Positions 44,640-56,973 are shown, counted from the first letter of the stretch. The stretch: 64,000 bases of DNA from Dastarcus helophoroides (GCA_028583605.1 CM053327.1:46464010-46528009); one strand, 5' to 3'. Notes: generated by a model not told the origin, from the sequence alone. Numbers and translations are program-made.

Positions 44640-47600
44640 TACCCTCGAGAAAAAATTCGAAATTTCGAGATCAAAGTCCACATTTTACAAAGGCGTAGAA
44701 AGACATTGATTAAAAAAAATTATATTTTGAAATTTCGACATTTTACAAAAAGGCTTAAAATAGACACTGATTTAAAGAAATATTTAAAGAGATTTTGAAT
44801 TTTTTTTCGAAATGTCGATTTTTTTTGGAAATTTCGACTTTTTTTATCGAAATTTCGACTTTAATCTCGAAATTTCGGATTTAAACTCGAAATTTCGGCT
44901 TCACACCCGAAATTTCGACTTTTTTCTGGAAAATTCGACTTTTTTCTTAAAATTTTTACTTTTTTCCTAGAATTCCGAGATTAATCTCGAAATTTCGACT
45001 GTGATATCGAATTTTATCTGTAAATTTCGAGAATAAGTCGCTCTATAATAGGCATATTCTATGGTTAAATTAGGCAGACGACAGTTACATCCCACCACTC
45101 CTCTTTCCCGACAATTTTGACAGTTGGTAGTAGGGTGCGACCAATAATTGCTATTTTTAATTAGCAAATTTTGGTCTTTTCCTTAGAAATTTCGAGATCA
45201 AAGTTGAAGTTTCGAGAAAAAAGTCGAAATTTCGCGTTCTAAATCGAAATTCCGAGATTAAGATCAAAATTTCGGGAAATAAGTCGGAATTTGAAAAAAA
45301 GGTTGAAATTTGAGAAAAAGTCGAAAATTCGACCTTATAAGCTCGAAATTTCGAGAAGAGTCGAAATTTAAGAAAAACTTTATTTGAAATTCCGAAAAAA
45401 GTCGAAATTTGAGAAAAAAGTCGAAATTTGTAGAAAAAAGTCGAAATTTCGAGAAAAATGTCGAAATTTCGATATCAAAGGCAAAATTTCGAGAAAAAAG
45501 TCCATATTTGAGAAAACGTCGAAATTTCGAAAAAAAAATTTGGTAAAAACTGGAGATTTCGAGAAAAAAGTCGAAATTTTAAGAAAAAAGTCGAAATTTC
45601 AAAAAAAAAAGTCGAAATTTTGATTAAAAAAAAGTCGAAATTTCCAAAAAAATGTCGAAATTTCTATATTAAGGTTGAAATTTAAAAGAAAAAAAAAACG
45701 GAATTTTTGCGAAAAAGGTCGAAATGTCAAGAAAAAAATCGAAATTTTGAGAAAAAGAGTCGAAAATTAAGAAAAAAGTCGAAATTTCGAGTTTAAAATC
45801 GAAGTTTGGGAAAAAAAGTCAAAATGTCTAAAAATAACATTTTTTTTAATCGATGCCCTTTCTACACTTTTATAACACTTCGAAAAAGTTTAAATTCTCA
45901 AAACAAAGTCAAAATAATTTCCAGAAAAAAGTCGAATTTTGAGGAAAAAGTCGAAATTTGGTAAAACCTGGAGATTTCGAGAAAAAAGTCAAAATTTTGA
46001 GAAAAAAAAGTCGAAATTTTTGAAAAAATGTCGAAATTTCTATACTAAGGTCAAAATTTCGAGAAAAAACTTGAAATTTGAGAGAAAAAAACGAAATGTT
46101 GCGAAAAAGGTCGAAATGTCAAAGAAAAAAGTCGAAATTTTGGGACAAAAAGTCGAAATTTAAGAGAAAAGTCGAAATTTCGAGAAAAAAGTCAAAATTT
46201 TGAGAAAAAAAAGTCGAAATTTTCGAAAAAATGTCGAAATTTCTATATTAAGGTCAAAATTTCGAGAAAAAACTTGAAATTTGAGAGAAAAAAAACGAAA
46301 TGTTGCGAAAAAGGTCGAAATGTCAAAGAAAAAAGTCGAAATTTTGAGACAAAAAGTCGAAATTTAAGAGAAAAGTCGAAATTTCGAGAAAAAAGTCGAA
46401 ATTTCGAGTTTAAAATCGAAGTTTGGGACAAAAAGTCGAAATTTCTAAAAATAACATTTTTTTTAATCGAAGTTCTTTCTACACTTTTGTAACATTTCGA
46501 AAAAGTTTAAATTCTCAAAACAAAGTCAAAATAATTTCCAGAAAAATGTCGAATTTTAGGAAAAACGTCGAAATTTAAGAAAAATCTCAAAATTTTGAGA
46601 AAAGAAGTCGAAATGTTCAGTTTAAAGTCGAAATTTCGAGAAAAAAGTCGAAATTACGATACTAAGGTCAAAATTTCGAGAAAAAAGTCAAAATTTGAGA
46701 AAAACTTCGAAATTTCGAGAAATAAGTTGGAATTTCAAAATATTTCGAGAGAAAGGTCGAAATTTGAGAAAAAGGTCGAAATTTCGAGAAAAAAAGTTCA
46801 AATTTTAGAGAAAAATAGAAATTTCGAGAAAAAAAAGTCGAAATTTCGAGAAAAATGTCGAAATTTTGATATTAAGGTCAAAATTTCGAGAAAAAAGTCG
46901 AAATTTGGGAAACAACAACCAAGTTTCGAGAAAAATTTCGAAATTTCGACAAAAAATCCAAATTTGAGGAACAAGTCAAAATTTCGAGAAAAAAGTCGAA
47001 ATTTTGAGAAAAAAAAGTCCAAATTTGAGAAAAAAGTCGAAATTTCGAGAAAAAAGTCGAAATTTCAAGAAAAATGTCGAAATTTTGATATTAAGGTCAA
47101 AATTTCGAGAAAAAAGTCGAAATTTGAGAAACAACAACCAAGTTTCGAGAAAAATTTCGAAATTTCGACAAAAAATCCAAATTTGAGAAACAAGTCAAAA
47201 TTTCGAGAAAAAAGTCGAAATTTTGAGAAAAAAAGTCCAAATTTGAGAAAAAAGTCGAAATTTCGAGAAAAAAGTCGAAATTTCGAGCAAAAAGTCGAAA
47301 TTTCGAGCTTAAAATCGATATTTGAGGAAACAAGTCGAAATTTTTAAAAATAGCATTTTTTAAATTGATTTCCTTTCTGCGTCTTTGTATCATTTCAAGT
47401 TCAAGTTTCAGTTTTAAGTTCAAGTTCAAATTTTCGGAAAAAAGTCGAAATGTCCAGAAAAAAGTCGAAATTTTGAGAAAAGAATCGAAATTTGAGAAAA
47501 ACGTCAAAACTTGCAATAAAAGTCGAAGTTTGAGAAGAGTCGAAATTTTTAAAATAACATTTTTTTTATCGTTGTCCTTTCTACGCCTTGGTAACATTTC

Positions 47601-47770
47601 GTTAAATTTCGATTTAAAAATTGAAATTTCTTCTTTTTTCTAGAAATTTCGACTCTAAACTCCAAATTTCGACTTTTTTTCGAAATTTTGATCTTAAAGT
47701 CGAAATTTTGACTTTAATCTCGGGATTTAGAGGAGAAAAAGTCAACATTCCGTGATAATTTTTTTTTTAA
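44640..47770. repeat. TTTCGA-rich array, inverted orientation, ~615-bp units
   Basis: Words are mainly GAAATTTCGAGAAAAAAGTC, a ~21-bp minisatellite. A landmark AACATTTTTTTTAATCGA with CTTTCTACACTTTT recurs near 45836 and 46453 (about 615 bp apart) and in variants near 47353, 47558 and 47760. A ~210-bp block (GAAACAACAACCAAGTTTCG) repeats near 46912 and 47122. The Lys-rich plus frames (e.g. 46595-47347) and Phe-rich minus frames are artefacts. Confidence 0.88.
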
Positions 47771-47799
47771 TTGATGTCCTTTCAACGCTCTTGTAGGTT

Positions 47800-47880
47800 G
47801 GGTTTAATCAGGGGTCCTTTAAAAATTTAAAAATTTAAAGGACACCTGATTAAACCCAACCTAGCAGAAAACGAAGTTTT
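47800..47880. repeat. Short palindrome around AAATTTAAA
   Basis: GTTGGGTTTAATCAGG with TCCTTTAAAA returns inverted as TTTTAAAGGA, CCTGATTAAACCCAAC. A third partial copy follows at about 47876-47920. Confidence 0.7.
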
Positions 47881-48039
47881 AAAATTTTAAAGGACACCTA
47901 GTTAAACCCAACCTAGCAGAAAGCGACCGATGTCGACTGTATAGAACTGAAAAGGAAACTAGCAGAAAGCGACTCACTGGACACGAATTCGTGGCCAGTG
48001 AGCAGACCTAGTGCTTTACTTAGTCTGCTTTTATTCATT

Positions 48040-48366
48040 GCAATAAGTACTTCAGCCCTTGATTGCAAGATTTTATCTGTCAGCAATCAAGGGCTACTTC
48101 AGCTCTTGATTGCAAGAGTTTATCCGTCAGCAATCAAGGGCTGAAGTACCTAATATGTAAGTTTACTTCTTACCACATCTTTCATGCAGAAGAAATAATG
48201 ATAATTTAACTTTCACGGTTTGTTTTTTAGCCAAACGTTGGTTGCTCCTTGATATCCAAACTCTAGAGAATTTGGATACCTAAAGGCAGCAATTTAATCT
48301 TTAGAACCTTTGATTGCAAGGGTTTATTTATCAGCAATCAAGGGCTAAAGTTCTTAATATGTAAGC
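48040..48366. repeat. Repeated hairpins and first unit of a ~190-bp tandem repeat
   Basis: AGCCCTTGATTGCAAG pairs with the following TCAGCAATCAAGGGCT to form hairpins (three near 48057-48145 and 48300-48350). From about 48168 the order CTTCTTACCACATC, ATGATAATTTAACTTTCACG, TTGGTTGCTCCTTGATATCC, GATTGCAAGGGTTTATTTAT is the first unit of the tandem repeat that continues at 49268. Confidence 0.75.
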
Positions 48367-49259
48367 TAGTGGCGGCTGGTCATAAAGCGCGCAAGAGCGC
48401 GCGCTCCTCGTGAAATGAGCGATCTATTCTTTTCTGTTTAATGTAAAAGATTTGGATCTATCACATTTTTAAACACAAAATAATGACATACTACACATAA
48501 TAATACTTGTGAATGACTTGGAATCAAATACACCAACGTTTGATTCCGTTATACATATTAAATATTATAAGGAAATGGAAATAAGTTGGTGCGCGCAGAA
48601 TTATGCACCTAGCGTGGCTGCCGTGCGATACCTAGCAATGGTCTTCACGGGATACGGAGAAATAAACTACAGAACACCACGTTAAAGCTAGCCCGGGGTA
48701 CGCCGCTCCGCGCATGTGCGATATTGCCAAATGGTGAGTACGAGTCAGAGTTTGGAGTGTGTAGTTACGTTCATGATGCTAAATGCGTGGGTCCCGGCTG
48801 ATCTGATTGCGATTGCTAATTGTGCCGCTTCCAGGCCTAACTGCCAATAGTACCGCTATTCACAAAGAGATAGCAGTACCCATTCTAGGGTCTAATTATT
48901 CATTTATAGATTTGAATTTAAACAATTTTGTTGAGAAAGTAATGAAGACTTTATTTCTTTAAAAGATCGTGAAGGGGATTTTGTTTCAAAAAAATTTTTT
49001 TTTTGTGTTTTTGTAGAGTTTAATTAGAACCTTGTAATAAAATATATTTTATTTTCAAATGCAGTTTTCATGAAATGGAAATTATAAGATGGTAATTAAA
49101 TTTAATTCGTAAAAATACTATTAAATATCACACCTTTTGTGTCACTTTTGTTTCTCTTAAATTTAATATCTTGCTATGACACTGGAGTCACCTAAACTCT
49201 TAACTGCTAATATTTTTGCATCTGCGCACCCCCTGTCAAAAAGTCACCAGCCGCCACTG
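48367..49259 (+). mobile_element. 893-bp non-autonomous hAT element (CAGTGGCGGCTGG)
   Basis: The terminal inverted repeats are TAGTGGCGGCTGGTCA (first base changed from C) and, inverted, the ACCAGCCGCCACTG end. Near-perfect 8-bp duplications flank it: ATGTAAGC (48359-48366) and ATATAAGC (49260-49267). An empty version of the site, AATATGTAAGCTCACTTC, is present in the next tandem unit near 49463. I see no transposase frame. Confidence 0.88.
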
Positions 49260-49662
49260 ATATAAGCTCACTTCTTACCACATTTTTTTTATGAAGGAAT
49301 AATAATGATAATTTAACTTTCACGGTTTGTTTTTTAACCAAACATTGGTTGCTCCTTGATATCCAGGCTCTAGAGAATTTGGATACTCAAAGGCAGCATT
49401 TTAATCTTTAGAACCTTTGATTGCAAGGGTTTATTTATCAGCAATTAAGGGCTAAAGTTCTTAATATGTAAGCTCACTTCTTACCACATTTTTTTATGAA
49501 GGAATAATAATGATAATTTAACTTTCACGGTTTGTTTTTTAACCAAACATTGGTTGCTCCTTGATATCCAGGCTCTAGAGAATTTGGATACTCAAAGGCA
49601 GCATTTTAATCTTTAGAACCTTTGATTGCAAGGGTTTATTTATCAGCAATCAAGGGCTAAAG
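49260..49662. repeat. ~190-bp tandem repeat, units 2 and 3
   Basis: Two nearly identical units, each starting near GTAAGCTCACTTCTTACCAC (about 49263 and 49467) and ending with GCAATCAAGGGCTAAAGTT. Confidence 0.85.
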
Positions 49663-50358
49663 TTTCGATCCGGTTTTTCTATGGACCAATAGGTGGTAGT
49701 ACTAAGAGTCACTCGCTTGACGTCTGTGAATGTTTTCGTACTTACTTGTCGGAACATTTGTTAGCATTCGAGTTGGATATACCAAACTGACGAGATTTAA
49801 CAAGATCGAAACCGGTATTTGGTCTCCAAACTTCGAATCTAATAAATGTCCAAACCTATTGGTCTGTGCATTAGAATCCTTGTCTTCTGGGAACTCTCCT
49901 AGAGAGCAACCGCTTCGCTAGGTGGCAGTGTTTCAACTGTTGGTAGTTCAGCTACCTATGATTCACTATACACGCCGCCTGGAGGGATGCATGAATTTGT
50001 AGTCTAGGTTGCATTCTTCTTGCAAAAGACTAGATAGTTTTAGCTGAAGGATCGCAGCAGAAAAACAATTGGACGCGAAACTTGAACTTAAAAAAAAACC
50101 ATCTAATCTTCCAGAATTTAGAAAGAATATTCAAATTCTAAATGTTCGGGTACAAACTTTAAATTTGGGATAAAAGTTAAAATCATGAATTTGATTAACA
50201 TTTAAAAAAAATTTTTAAAAAAGGTTTTTCTCCAGCTGACTTCAAACTATGTCTTCAAATAGAGCACTTTCTATAGGCATTTTTCATACAAAACTGCGGG
50301 TTATAGAAGTCAAAGATAAATTTTAGTAAAGGAATATCTTTCGACTAATTTTATCATC

Positions 50359-50652
50359 TTAGGTTAGGTTAAGTTAGCTTAGGTTAGGTTAGGTTAGGTT
50401 AGGTTAGGTTAGGTTAGGTTAGGTTAGGTTAGGTTAGTATAGATTAGGTTAGGTTGGGTTGGGTTGGGTTAGGTTAGGTTACGTTAGGTTAGATTAGGTT
50501 AAGTTAGGTTAAGTTAGGTTAGGTAAGGATAGATTAGGTTAAGTTAGGTTAGGTAAGGATAGATTAGGTTAGGTTAGGTTAGGTTAGGTTGGGTTGGGTT
50601 GGGTTGGGTTGGGTTGGGTTGGGTTGGGTTAGGTTAAGTTAGGTTAGGTTAG
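50359..50652 (+). repeat. Interstitial (TTAGG)n array 1
   Basis: About 290 bp of TTAGG with TTGGG runs near 50454-50470 and 50588-50632, and some TAAGG/TTACG changes. TTAGG is the ancestral arthropod telomere repeat. Confidence 0.93.
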
Positions 50653-51664
50653 GCATTTTTCATACAAAACTGCGGCTTATAGAAGTCAAAGATAAATTTT
50701 TGAAAAGGAATATCTTTCGAGTAATTTTATCATCTTACCCACACATTGCTTTTATTTGGGAATTAGATTTAAGATAAATAAGCAACGTTGTTGTTAAATT
50801 ACTTTGTTAGAATGTTAGAAGAGTTAGACAATAATAATATTAATAGTAAAGTAGTATTGGGCCGTGGTTTCTGAGCTCTAACCTAAACGCAAACAAAGAC
50901 TAGGTACTATAATGCACAGAGAGATTTGAACATTTATTAGATTCGAAGTTTGGAAACCAAATACCGGTTTCGATCCGGTTTTTCTATGGACCAATAGGTG
51001 GTAGTACTAAGAGTCACTCGCTTGACGCATGTGAATGTTTTAGTACCTACTTGTCGGAACATTTGTTAGCATTCAAGTTGGATATACCAAACTGACGAGA
51101 TTTAACAAGATCGAAACCGGTATTTGGTCTCCAAACTTCGAATCTAATGAATGTTCAAACCTATTGGCCTGTGCATTAGAATCCTTGTCTTCTGGGAACT
51201 CTCCTAGAGAGCAACCGCTTCGCTAGGTGGCAGTGTTTCAACTGTTGGTAGTTCAGCTACCTATGATTCACTATACACGCCGCCTGGAGGGCTGCATGAA
51301 TTTGTAGTCTAGGTTGCATTCTCCTTGCAAAAGACTAGATAGTTTTAGCAGAAGGATCGCAGCAGAAAAACAATTGGACGCGAAACTTGAACTTAAAAAA
51401 AAAACATCTAATCTTCCAGAATTTAGAAAGAATATCCAAATTCTAAATGTTCGGGTACAAACTTTAAATTTGGGATAGAAGTTTAAATTATGAATTTGAT
51501 TAAAATTGGAAAAAAATTTAAAAAAAAAGGTCTTTCTCCAGCAGACTTCAAACTATGTCTTTAAATAGAGCACTTTCTAAAGGCATTTTTCATACAAAAC
51601 TACGGGTTATAGAAGTCAAAGATCAATTTTAGTAAAGGAATATCTTTCGAGTAATTTTATCATC

Positions 51665-52259
51665 TTAGGTTAGGTTAGGTTAGGTTGGGTTAGGTTAGGT
51701 TAGGTTAGGTTAGGTTAGGTTAGGTTAGGTTAGGTTAGGTTAGGTTAGGTTAGGTTAGGTTAGGTTAGGTTAGGTTAGGTTAGGTTAGGTTAGGTTAGGT
51801 TAGGTTAGGTTAGGTTAGGTTAGGTTAGGTTAGGTTAGGTTAGGTTAGGTTAGATTAGGTAAGGTTAGGTTAGGTTAGATTAGGTTAGGTTAGGTTAGGT
51901 TAGATTAGGTTAGGTTAGGTTAGGTTAGTATAGGTTAGGTTGAGTTGGGTTGGGTTGGGTTGGGTTGGGTTAGGTTGGGTTGGGTTGGGTTGGGTTGAGT
52001 TGGGTTGAGTTGAGTTGAGTTGGGTTGGGTTGGGTTGGGTTGGGTTGGCTTGGCTTGGCTTGGCTTGGCTTGGCTTGGCTTGGCTTGGCTTGGCTTGGCT
52101 TGGCTTGGCTTGGCTTGGCTTGGCTTGGCTTGGCTTGGCTTGGCTTGGGTTGTGTTGGGTTGGGTTGGGTTGGGTTGGGTTGGGCTGGGCTGGGTTGGGT
52201 TAGGTTAGGTTAGGTTAGGTTAGGTTAGGTTGGGTTAGGTTAGGTTAGGTTAGGTTAGG
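51665..52259 (+). repeat. Interstitial (TTAGG)n array 2, grading into TTGGG and TTGGC
   Basis: A nearly perfect TTAGG run (about 51665-51940) is followed by TTGGG/TTGAG (51945-52045), pure TTGGC (about 52046-52147), TTGGG again, and TTAGG at the end. The pentamer makes three open frames with WLGLA repeats (52015-52213), which are not genes. Confidence 0.95.
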
Positions 52260-52975
52260 CATTTTTCATACAAAACTGCGGCTTATAGAAGTCAAAGATA
52301 AATTTTAGAAAAGGAATATCTTTCGAGTAATTTTACCATCTTACCCACACATCTGCTTTTATTTGGAAATTAAATTAATATAAATAGGCAACGTTGTTGT
52401 TAAATTACTTTGTTAGAATGTTAGAATAGTTAGACAATAATAATATTAATAGTAAAGTAGTATTGGACCGTGGCTTCTGAGCTCTAACCTAAACGCAATC
52501 AAAGCCTAGGTACTATAATGCACAGACCAATAAGCTTGAACATTTATTAAATTCGAAGTTTGAAAACCAAATACCGGTTTCGATCCGGTTTTTTTATGGA
52601 CCAATAGGTGGTAGTACTAAGAGTCACTCGCTTGACGCATGTGAATGTTTTAGTACTTACTTGTCGGAACATTTGTTAGCATTCAAGTTGGATATACCAA
52701 ACTGACGAGATTTACCAAGATCGAAACCGGTATTTGGTTTCCAAACTTCGAATCTAGTAAATGTTCAAATCTATTGGTCTGTGCATTAGAATCCTTGTCT
52801 TCTGGGAACTCTCCTAGAAAGCAACCGCTTCGCTAGGTGGCAGTGTTTCAACTGTTGGTAGTTCAGCTACCTATGATTTACTATACACGCCGCGTGGAGG
52901 GCTGCCTGAGTTTGTAGTCTAGGTTGCATTCTTCTTGCAAAAGACTAGATAGTTTTAGCAGAAGGATCGCAGCCC

Positions 52976-53395
52976 ACCCCCCCCCCCCCCCGAAAAACAC
53001 CCTAGTTACGGGCCTGATGTAAGCTTACTTTTTACTACATTTTTTATGCAAAAATAATAATGATAGTTTATTTCGGGGCATCGACAATCTAAAAAGAAAA
53101 GAAAATCCTGATAAACAGAAATTTGTAAAAATAGAATGCAACCTGAACTACGTGCAACCTTCTAGGTGTGCATAGTGAATCATATGTAGCTGAACTACGA
53201 ACAGTTGAAACACAAACGTTTAGCAAAGCGATTGCTCTCTGGAAAGGTCCTAGAAGACAAGGATTCTAATGCACAGACCAATAGGTTTAAACATTTATTC
53301 GATTTGAAGTTGGGAAACCAAATACCTTGGACCTAAACAAGATTTAAACCGTTCTTTGGTTTCCAAACCTTCGAATCTAATAAATGTTCAAACCT
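52976..53395. repeat. Poly-C tract and diverged family-T copy
   Basis: A run of about 15 C lies at 52979-52992. Then comes AT-rich DNA and an inverted-type family-T segment (AGAAGACAAGGATTCTAATG, GCACAGACCAATAGGTT) from about 53130 to 53395. Confidence 0.7.
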
Positions 53396-53396
53396 A

Positions 53397-56300
53397 CTTT
53401 TTGAAAATGATCATAACTTGAAAACGTGAAAAATGTGTTAACGTTTACGAAATTTTGTTTTTCTTAAAATGTTACACTTTTTTATTACAAATTAATTTCA
53501 ATTTAAAAAAATATCAACTTTCTGTCTTAATATTCGATTTTATTAAGTTCCAATTTCTTAAAAACCTTTTCCGTGAGCTTTTTAGCTAAAGCTGGAAACT
53601 TTTTATTTTTATTTTCCTAAAATTTAAACCTTAAATACAAAACTGAATTTTCTTCTGGAAATCCTGCCGTTGATTTACAAATTTTAATTTCATTCATAGA
53701 AAATCAAAATTTGGACTCTTTTTTTTTCAAAAATGTTAACTTTTTTTCTATTGAAATTTAGACGGTTTTTTTATGAGATTTCGAATTAAAACACGAAATA
53801 ATAATATCACGTAGTCGCATTTCAAAAACTGTTTATAAAATTGTCAACAAACCATAGAAATTTAAATATTTCCAAACTGGGCCGAAGAAATGTTAAACAA
53901 ATTGAAAAAAACGAAATAAAAGATTGCAAATTCGAGTTAAAATTCGCAATTTCGAAATTGTTACTTGAAAATTCTGAATGACTGAAAATCTTGATCTTTT
54001 TAAAAACGTCGAATAAAAAAATCCATTTTGGAAATGTTAAATTTAGAAAAAAACGACTTTTTAGAAAACTTTCACTGTTTCTAGTTTTTTATTGAGAATT
54101 TAGAACTCATTTGAAACTTTGACGCTTGTGTTGAAAAGAAAATGCCAACAGAATACCAACTGGACTACAGTCATACTTATATAGTGAATCATAGGTAGCC
54201 GAACTACCAACAGTTGAACCACAAACACTTGGCGAAGCGGTTGTTCTCTAGGAAGGTCCTAGAAGACAAGGATTCTAATACACAGACCAATAGGTTTAAA
54301 CTTTCATTCGATTCGAAGTTGGGAAACCAAATACCTTCGATCTAAACAAGATCTAAACCGTTCTTTGGTTTCCAAACCTTCGAATCTAATAAATGTTCAA
54401 ACCTACTTTTTGAAAATGATCATAACTTGAAAACGTGAAAAATGTGTTAACGTTTACGAAATTTTGTTTTTCTTAAAATGTTACACTTTTTTATTACAAA
54501 TTAATTTCAATTTAAAAAAATATCAACTTTCTGTCTTAATATTCGATTTTATTAAGTTCCAATTTCTTAAAAACCTTTTCCGTGAGCTTTTTAGCTAAAG
54601 CTGGAAACTTTTTATTTTTATTTTCCTAAAATTTAAACCTTAAATAGAAAACTGAATTTTCTTCTGGAAATCCTGCCGTTGATTTACAAATTTTAATTTC
54701 ATTCATAGAAAATCAAAATTTGGACTCTTTTTTTTTCAAAAATGTTAACTTTTTTTCTATTGAAATTTAGACGGTTTTTTTTTGAGATTTCGAATTAAAA
54801 CACGAAATAATAATATCACGTAGTCGCATTTCAAAAACTGTTTATAAAATTGTCAACAAACCATAGAAATTTAAATATTTCCAAATTGAGCCGAGGAAAT
54901 GTTAAACAAATTGAAAAAAACGAAATAAAAGATTGCAAATTCGAGTTAAAATTCGCAATTTCGAAATTGTTACTTGAAAATTCTGAGTGACTGAAAATCT
55001 TGATCTTTTTAAAAACGTCGAATAAAAAATCCATTTTGGGAATGTTAAATTTAGAAAAAAACGACCTTTTAGGAAACTTTCACTGTTTCTAGTTTTTTAT
55101 TGAGAATTTACAATTCATTTGAAACTTTGACGCTTGTGTTGAAAAGAAAATGCCAATAGAACACCAACTGGACTACAGTCATGCTTATATAGTGAATCAT
55201 AGGTAGCCGAACTACCAACAGTTGAACCACAAACACTTGGCGAAGCGGTTGTTCTCTAGGAAGGTCCTAGAAGACAAGGATTCTAATGCACAGACCAATA
55301 GGTTTAAATTTTCATTCGATTCGAAGTTGGGAAACCAAATACCTTCGATCTAAACAAGATCTAAACCGTTCTTTGGTTTCCAAACCTTCGAATCTAATAA
55401 ATATTCAAACCTACTTTTTGAAAATGATCATAACTTGAAAACGTGAAAAATGTGTTAACGTTTACGAAATTTTGTTTTTCTTAAAATGTTACACCTTTTT
55501 ATTACAAATTAATTTCAATTTAAAAAAAATATCAACTTTCTGTCTTAATATTCGATTTTATTAAGTTCCAATTTCTTAAAAACCTTTTCCGTGAGCTTTT
55601 TAGCTAAAGCTGGAAACTTTTTATTTTTATTTTCCTAAAATTTAAACCTTAAATAGGAAACTGAATTTTCTTCTGGAAATCCTGCCGTTGATTTACAAAT
55701 TTTAATTTCATTCATAGAAAATCAAAATTTGGACTCTTTTTTTTTCAGAAATGTTAACTTTTTTTCTATTGAAATTTAGACGGTTTTTTTTTGAGATTTC
55801 GAATTAAAACACGAAATAATAATATCACGTAGTCGCATTTCAAAAACTGTTTATAAAATTGTCAACAAACCATAGAAATTTAAATATTTCCAAACTGGGC
55901 CGAAGAAATGTTAAACAAATTGAAAAAAACGAAATAAAAGATTGCAAATTCAAGTTAAAATTCGAAATTTCGAAATTGTTACTTGAAAATTCTGAGTGAC
56001 TGAAAATCTTGATCTTTTTAAAAACGTCGACTAAAAAATCCATTTTGGGAATGTTAAATTTAGAAAAAAACGACCTTTTAGAAAACTTTCACTGTTTCTA
56101 GTTTCTTATTGAGAATTTAGAACTCATTTGAAACTTTGACGCTTGTGTTGAAAAGAAAATGCCAATAGAATACCAACTGGACTATAGTCATGCTTATATA
56201 GTGAATCATAGGTAGCCGAACTACCAACAGTTGAACCACAAACACTTGGCGAAGCGGTTGTTCTCTAGGAAGGTCCTAGAAGACAAGGATTCTAATGCAC

Positions 56301-56421
56301 AGACCAATAGGTTTAAACATTCATTCGATTCGAAGTTGGGAAATCAAATACCCTCGATCTAATAAGATCTAAACCGTTCTTTGGTTTCCAAACCTTCGAA
56401 TCTAATAAATGTTCAAACCTA
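53397..56421. repeat. Three tandem units of 1008-1009 bp
   Basis: Boundaries fall after AAACCTAC at 53397, 54406, 55414 and 56421. The units are nearly identical. Each contains AT-rich DNA (GATCATAACTTGAAAACGTG, TTTTTAGCTAAAGCTGGAAA) and ends with a family-T fold-back. The minus frames at 54831-55034 and 55840-56043 are the same position in two units and differ by a few codons; they show no domain, so I do not call a gene. Confidence 0.93.
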
Positions 56422-56760
56422 CAAGATTTTAATGAGGTTCTCTAAGTCACTGAATCATAGGTGGTCGAACTACCAACAGTTAAAACACAAACACTTAGCG
56501 AAGCAGTTGCTCTTTAGGCGCGTGTATAGTGGAATTATAGGTAGCTGAACTACCAACAGTTAAAACACAAACACTTAGCGAAGCGGTTGCTCTCTAGGAA
56601 GTTCCCAGAAGACATGCATAGGCCAATAGATTTGAACATTTATTAGATCCAAAGTTTGGAAACCAAGGATCGGTTTCGATCTCTTTAGATGTCGTCAGTT
56701 TGGTATATCCAACTTGAATGGCAACAAATAAATGTGCTAACCTATTGGTCTGTAAAGAGT
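56422..56760. mobile_element. Fold-back family T copies
   Basis: Two partial copies of GAATCATAGGTGGTCGAACT / GAATTATAGGTAGCTGAACT with ACCAACAGTTAAAACACAAA, followed by GAACATTTATTAGATCC and GGTATATCCAACTTGAATGG. Confidence 0.75.
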
Positions 56761-56925
56761 TTCGTCTCTGGTGTGGTGGACATACTGAGTTAACGTGCTC
56801 TTCTGCCTAAACTTTCTTATCCTTTGTATCCTTTGTACCAATTTTCAATTCAGAAGAGTTTCGCCTCTGGTATGGTGGACATACTGAGTTATCGTGCTCT
56901 AATGTTTTGAAATTGGTCTTTACAT
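56757..56925. repeat. Inverted copy of the 6.6-kb paired repeat
   Basis: GAGTTTCGTCTCTGG, TGGTGGACATACTGAGTTAA, CGTGCTCT, then again GAGTTTCGCCTCTGG and CGTGCTCT. It is the reverse complement of 6590-6748. Confidence 0.8.
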
Positions 56926-56973
56926 TTTTGCATATTCCCTTATATTCCTCTTCTCATTTATTGTTTCTTTCTT

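Larger units (their letters stand above)
49663..52978 (+). repeat. Tandem triplication carrying TTAGG arrays
   Basis: TTTCGATCCGGTTTTTCTAT starts units at 49663, 50968 and 52578 (1305 bp, 1610 bp, then partial). Each full unit holds, in order: a fold-back family T segment (AATAGGTGGTAGTACTAAGA to AGTCTAGGTTGCATTC), an AT-rich part, a pentanucleotide array, the flank GCATTTTTCATACAAAACTG, and an inverted family-T end. The units differ mainly in array length. Confidence 0.9.

Noticed and set aside
46595..47347. 250-codon Lys/Arg/Phe-rich frame
   Set aside because: It is a read-through of the 21-bp GAAATTTCGAGAAAAAAGTC minisatellite, whose length is a multiple of three.
52015..52213. Three overlapping WLGLA-repeat frames
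   Set aside because: They are the TTGGC/TTGGG pentamer read in three frames.
52979..52992. Poly-C run as a regulatory site
   Set aside because: It is a single homopolymer at a repeat junction and may be an assembly or slippage product.
54831..56043. Two similar 67-codon minus frames, 1009 bp apart
   Set aside because: They are the same position in tandem units; no domain, and the neighbouring unit breaks the frame.
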